This document shows positions 7,654 to 10,521 of a DNA stretch of 10,521 nucleotides, in pieces; positions within the stretch are counted from its first letter, which is position 1; every line of letters begins with the position of its first letter. The DNA is taken from NCBI GenBank assembly GCA_009996555.1, contig JAACZX010000043.1:1-10521 (forward strand). Reading direction: 5' to 3'. The notes under the pieces are model-generated. The model saw only the letters and a list, made by a program, of their open reading frames with translations, was not told where the DNA came from and made no database searches. The stretch is from Chitinophagaceae bacterium. GTDB taxonomy: Bacteria; Bacteroidota; Bacteroidia; Chitinophagales; Chitinophagaceae. Made by a program: the position numbers and the translations under genes.

Positions 7654-7704
7654 AATAGTTCATAAAAAAAGGAGGCGCTTCGCCTCCTTTTTTTATAAAC
7701 TATT
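7654..7704. terminator. Strong bidirectional intrinsic terminator within a 51-base palindrome
   Basis: GGAGGCG (7671-7677) pairs with CGCCTCC (7681-7687) around a CTT loop. It is flanked by seven A on the left (7664-7670) and seven T on the right (7688-7694), so each strand presents a GC stem followed by a U tract. Pairing continues outward to 7654-7677 with 7681-7704, a single C/A mismatch (7661/7697) interrupting 24-base arms. It lies between the convergent amylase and GLPGLI genes and would end both transcripts. Confidence 0.93.
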
Positions 7705-7712
7705 TTTTATCC

Positions 7713-8456
7713 CTACAGTAAACTGTTCCATAACACCTTCGCTCCGTATTTACCCCAATCGCTCATAGCTTTATTCAAATCTTTTTGATAAGCTGTCCAC
7801 GTAACTGTTTTTCCTTTTTGTTTCGGTGTAAGTGCGGTTACTGTGGGTTCTTTTAATTCTACTTTTGTTGCAAACCAGGTCATTTGCAGGCGGGGAACAG
7901 CAAGGCCAAGGATCATACCCGGTAAGCCGCCAAAGCTTTCGGGGCCGCTGCTCACAGTTATCTCATCTGAATAAAAAGCGACGATGTAAACAGAATCGCA
8001 GATAATGGTAACCGCTTTACGGCATTCAAAACCAGCAATGGTTCTGGTTTCGTTGGTGATGCGCCACTTGTAATTCATCAGACTGTCTTTTACCAGGTAA
8101 GTCTGTTCAAAAATATCACGCTGCAATGATATCTGGTTGTTGCGGATGTCCTTTACCGTTATATCATTATCGCTGGGCTTTCTTCCCCATACATACTTTC
8201 CAGACGGATCTTCTTTCAGCATTTTGTAAACGGTTTTCTCCTCGTTAAAATCCATCACGTAGGTTTCCGTTACCATTTTGGGGAATGCCTTTTTCATTTC
8301 TGCAACCCACGGACTGCCATCATCTTCCTGGTCGTAATAGGAGAACTGGTTGCTGCGTTTTTCAAATTCTATGCGGCCGCTGTTGATGAATTTCACCTGT
8401 GCATGTGCTGAAATACCAAGCAGGACAATTACGAGGGATAAAAAATATGGTTTCAT
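7713..8456 (-). CDS. GLPGLI family exported protein
   Basis: A member of the GLPGLI family (named for its conserved motif), which is abundant in Bacteroidota and has no established biochemical function. Residues 1-19 form a signal peptide (MKPYFLSLVIVLLGISAHA, then Q), so the mature protein is probably periplasmic or outer-membrane associated. The family motif appears as GGLPGMILGL at about 176-185, preceded by the usual pattern YKWRITNETRTIAGFECRKA, in which a processed 'I.GF.C.KA' strand precedes the signature. Length (247 residues) is normal and no break is seen. The gene starts 20 bases after the stop of a TonB-type outer-membrane beta-barrel gene, and in Bacteroidota GLPGLI genes are often found directly downstream of such barrels. 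A joint role in handling an exported or imported peptide is plausible but is inference. The strong palindromic terminator begins nine bases after its TAG stop. Confidence 0.9.
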   Translation of the reverse strand: MKPYFLSLVIVLLGISAHAQVKFINSGRIEFEKRSNQFSYYDQEDDGSPWVAEMKKAFPKMVTETYVMDFNEEKTVYKMLKEDPSGKYVWGRKPSDNDITVKDIRNNQISLQRDIFEQTYLVKDSLMNYKWRITNETRTIAGFECRKAVTIICDSVYIVAFYSDEITVSSGPESFGGLPGMILGLAVPRLQMTWFATKVELKEPTVTALTPKQKGKTVTWTAYQKDLNKAMSDWGKYGAKVLWNSLL

Positions 8457-8476
8457 TTTCTGAATAGTTGATAAGG

Positions 8477-9049
8477 TTAAAAATTAGAGGGCTTCCCGTT
8501 TTTTGTAAAGTTCCATGTAAATGTGAGGAGCCAGAAACGACGGATATTCTCAAACGTGTTCTCAGAAATAAAGTTGCTGGTAATGTTACGTCTGATGCCC
8601 AGGTTCTGATTGAACATATCATTTACTGAAAGTTTCAATTCAAAAGCATCGGATTTAGTAAAGGTGCGGCGTATTGCGCCATTTAACAGGAACACATTCC
8701 GCTGGTTGGCAAACGTGCTTGTTTGCTGGTATGTGTTAAACTGGCCATTAATATTAACAAAGAGTTTTTGCTTTTTGAATTTCATTTCCGCATAAGGGTA
8801 AGCGGTCATGCTCCAGTATTTTGTAACAATGTTTTTATTGATACTTGAACGTGAGCTGTTGAAGCGTGGTTCAATATTTAAGTTGAAGCTGAGCCATTTG
8901 TCGCTCCATTTTCCAAGACCAATACCTGCGCCAAAACTGTAATTGTCGTTTACGTTTGTAACATCATTTACTACGTTTACAAACCTGCTTACGCTACCGT
9001 TTGCATTGAAATTAAGATTTACACCTTTGAACACTTCAAAACCATACAT
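8477..9049 (-). CDS. TonB-type outer-membrane beta-barrel protein, C-terminal part (separated by frameshift)
   Basis: The last approximately 190-210 residues of a large outer-membrane beta-barrel protein of the OMP_b-brl_3 type. Alternating amphipathic strands such as YGFEVFKGVNLNFNANGS, WLSFNLNIEPRFNSS and FVNINGQFNTYQQ end in RRFWLLTFTWNFTKNGKPSNF, a typical terminal strand with aromatic residues. The ATG at 9049 is only the first in-frame methionine. The frame is open up to 9112, and the residues just before it, FTDGNYNGNLW, clearly belong to the same conserved segment, so this is not an independent gene. It is out of frame with the upstream piece by one register; the switch falls near 9080-9090, where roughly 25-35 residues of the family alignment also seem to be missing. 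If the break is real the barrel would lack its closing strands and not assemble; if it is an assembly error this is the 3' end of an intact gene. Confidence 0.85.
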   Translation of the reverse strand: MYGFEVFKGVNLNFNANGSVSRFVNVVNDVTNVNDNYSFGAGIGLGKWSDKWLSFNLNIEPRFNSSRSSINKNIVTKYWSMTAYPYAEMKFKKQKLFVNINGQFNTYQQTSTFANQRNVFLLNGAIRRTFTKSDAFELKLSVNDMFNQNLGIRRNITSNFISENTFENIRRFWLLTFTWNFTKNGKPSNF

Positions 9050-10521
9050 GGTCCACAGGTTACCATTGTAATTGCCATCTGTAAATTTCCTGACAGATAA
9101 AAGTTTCTGCTCTTAATGATTTTATAATCGCTCAGGTTCAATGAAAAGTTATGACGGAAAGCCTGCTTCAGATCGGGGTTGCCAACGGTGATATTGAGCG
9201 GGTCAATATTATCGATAATTGGATTGATCTGTTGCAGCGAAGGGTTTTGTGTGCTTCCATTATAAGAAAGGGAGAAGCTTTTTTGTTTTTTAGGAGTGAA
9301 CCTGATGCTTGCTCTTGGGAGAAGGTTAGTGAAGCCAATACTTCTTGTTTCATTCTTATTTAATTCTTCAAGGTTGAAGTTTGTGCGGCCAACCGATGTT
9401 CCGAATGAAGCAACAACTTTTTTACCATTGTAACGGAATGAAACGCCGCCATTATGATCTGTTGTGCGGAACAGGAAATGATTACTGAGTGTGTCAACAA
9501 TTTCTGTATGCTTGTCGTTTGGATTTGGACGTTCAAACGTATTCCGCTCTGCATTGTTGCGGCTGAAATTGTTGCGGTAGGTTAATTCAAGATTCCATTT
9601 CTTACTTAAGGGTTCTGTATAAACAAGGCTGTTTTGAATTACCTGCTGCCGTTCATTGTTTGTTTTTTTCTGATCGAGGGTTTGTTGATCGGTCTGCACA
9701 CCTGCCTGATCGTAGAAAAGACTTTCAGAAATAAGGAAACCATCTCCCAGCTTTACATTGTTGCTGAAGTTGCCCACATAGCTGATGGTGCGGCCTGCTT
9801 TTTTCAAACGTTTTCTGTAACTCAATTCTGAAGTGAAATCCTGGTTTTCTGTATTGGTATTGGTAGTACGTTCCTGTTCATTAATCAGGATGCCATCTTC
9901 ATTAACTGATTTTCCGCCGTAGGTGTTTTGTCTTTTGCCGGTTACTACTGCTCCGTTCGCTTTAAATTTTAAACTACTGCTTGAATCAATGGTCCAGTCA
10001 TAAATAGCATTTACTTTATTTCTTCTGCGTATTGAGTTAAACAATTCAGTTGTGGTATTCGTAAAGCTCGATCCCGGTAAAAGCGATTGCGTAATACTTC
10101 CGTTGCGGCCACTCACTTCCTGATCATTAAACTGATAGCTGCCGTTGATGCTGTTCTTGTCTTTATTCCATTTATTAATATAGCTGGCGCCTGCGGTAGT
10201 AGAAACCGGCAAACCTTGTCCACGTGCAAAATCATCACCACCATCGCCCCATATCATAATACCGCCATCATCAGATATTTCCATGTTGGAATTGCCTGAA
10301 CTTCCAAAATTGCGTTGTTCATTCCAGTTCAAACCTTCAAAAGTGGTGTTGTTATGTGTTACATAGGCTGCTATCTTTTGCTTTTTCTTAAAAGCGTTGA
10401 TCATTGCTTTACCTGTTCTGTAGCGGTCAAAATCGGTACCAACTTCAATTTTTCCGAAGTACCCTTTCTTCTTATCGTCTTTTAATTCAAGGTTGATGGT
10501 CTTTGTTTTTTGTCCATCATC
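9019..10521 (-). CDS. TonB-dependent receptor-like outer-membrane beta-barrel protein, middle part (5' end outside window, 3' end frameshifted)
   Basis: The frame enters from the right edge without a start: DDGQKTKTINLELKDDKKKG precedes the first internal methionine at 10404, so the gene begins upstream of the window. This is the early barrel of a family with, at its unseen N-terminus, a carboxypeptidase-regulatory-like domain and a plug. Visible marks are GYFGKIEVGTDFDRYRTGKA, a glycine/aspartate-rich ISDDGGIMIWGDGGDD insert, many amphipathic strands, and the OMP_b-brl_3 signature YNGSTQNPSLQQINPIIDN with ITVGNPDLKQAFRHNFSLNL. After RNFYLSGNL (ending at 9082) the frame runs into about 20 unrelated residues and a stop at 9019, while the true continuation is in another frame. 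Such proteins take up or bind large ligands at the outer membrane with TonB energy, but members lacking a recognisable substrate are common. The ligand here is unknown. Probably co-transcribed with the GLPGLI gene. Confidence 0.85.
   Translation of the reverse strand, partial: DDGQKTKTINLELKDDKKKGYFGKIEVGTDFDRYRTGKAMINAFKKKQKIAAYVTHNNTTFEGLNWNEQRNFGSSGNSNMEISDDGGIMIWGDGGDDFARGQGLPVSTTAGASYINKWNKDKNSINGSYQFNDQEVSGRNGSITQSLLPGSSFTNTTTELFNSIRRRNKVNAIYDWTIDSSSSLKFKANGAVVTGKRQNTYGGKSVNEDGILINEQERTTNTNTENQDFTSELSYRKRLKKAGRTISYVGNFSNNVKLGDGFLISESLFYDQAGVQTDQQTLDQKKTNNERQQVIQNSLVYTEPLSKKWNLELTYRNNFSRNNAERNTFERPNPNDKHTEIVDTLSNHFLFRTTDHNGGVSFRYNGKKVVASFGTSVGRTNFNLEELNKNETRSIGFTNLLPRASIRFTPKKQKSFSLSYNGSTQNPSLQQINPIIDNIDPLNITVGNPDLKQAFRHNFSLNLSDYKIIKSRNFYLSGNLQMAITMVTCGPCMVLKCSKV

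Noticed and set aside
9019..9080. The C-terminal tail of the upstream barrel frame (about 20 residues before the TAA at 9019) as a real protein end.
   Set aside because: It has no barrel-like pattern, while the other frame over the same bases reads conserved barrel sequence; the tail is a frameshift product.
1..10521. CRISPR arrays, tRNA or rRNA genes, insertion sequences, retroelements.
   Set aside because: I read the window for regularly spaced repeats, cloverleaf-like sequence and transposase motifs and saw none; almost all sequence is accounted for by the listed genes.

Overview
The window reads as a Bacteroidota chromosome segment, most likely family Chitinophagaceae. The evidence is a moderate GC content, Bacteroidota-style promoter-like elements, a GLPGLI-family lipoprotein-like gene next to a large TonB-type outer-membrane beta-barrel gene, and sugar transporters that match my memory of Chitinophagaceae proteins. 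The assignment is by recognition only; no database was searched.

Layout. (1) Positions 1-1531, minus strand: a sugar MFS permease, followed after 44 bases by the first 12 codons of what is probably a ROK-family sugar kinase that runs off the window. (2) Positions 1532-1659: a divergent promoter region. (3) Positions 1660-7617, plus strand: glgA (glycogen synthase), glgC (ADP-glucose pyrophosphorylase), a second MFS/GPH-like transporter of the sucrose/maltose type, and an exported GH13 alpha-amylase/neopullulanase whose start lies one base after the transporter's stop. (4) Positions 7654-7704: a very strong bidirectional terminator, part of a 51-base near-perfect palindrome. (5) Positions 7713-10521, minus strand: a GLPGLI-family secreted protein preceded by a TonB-type outer-membrane beta-barrel protein that enters from the right edge. 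No stretch over 300 bases lacks a gene.

How the genes fit together. The divergent genes form an alpha-glucan/glucose module. The amylase would cut maltooligosaccharides in the periplasm and the two MFS permeases would import glucose and/or maltose. The putative ROK kinase would phosphorylate glucose, and GlgC plus GlgA would store surplus as glycogen. Phosphoglucomutase, branching enzyme and glycogen phosphorylase are not in the window. The outer-membrane/GLPGLI pair is a separate transcription unit of unknown substrate.

Main anomalies. Two conserved genes carry what look like internal deletions. GlgA is missing about 75-80 residues, in frame, including the first strand and Arg/Lys motif of the C-terminal Rossmann domain. 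The beta-barrel gene is missing roughly 25-35 residues and also shifts frame near 9080-9090. Each could be a real mutation or an assembly error; the sequence alone cannot decide. I found no CRISPR array, RNA gene, insertion sequence or clearly new defence or biosynthetic system.
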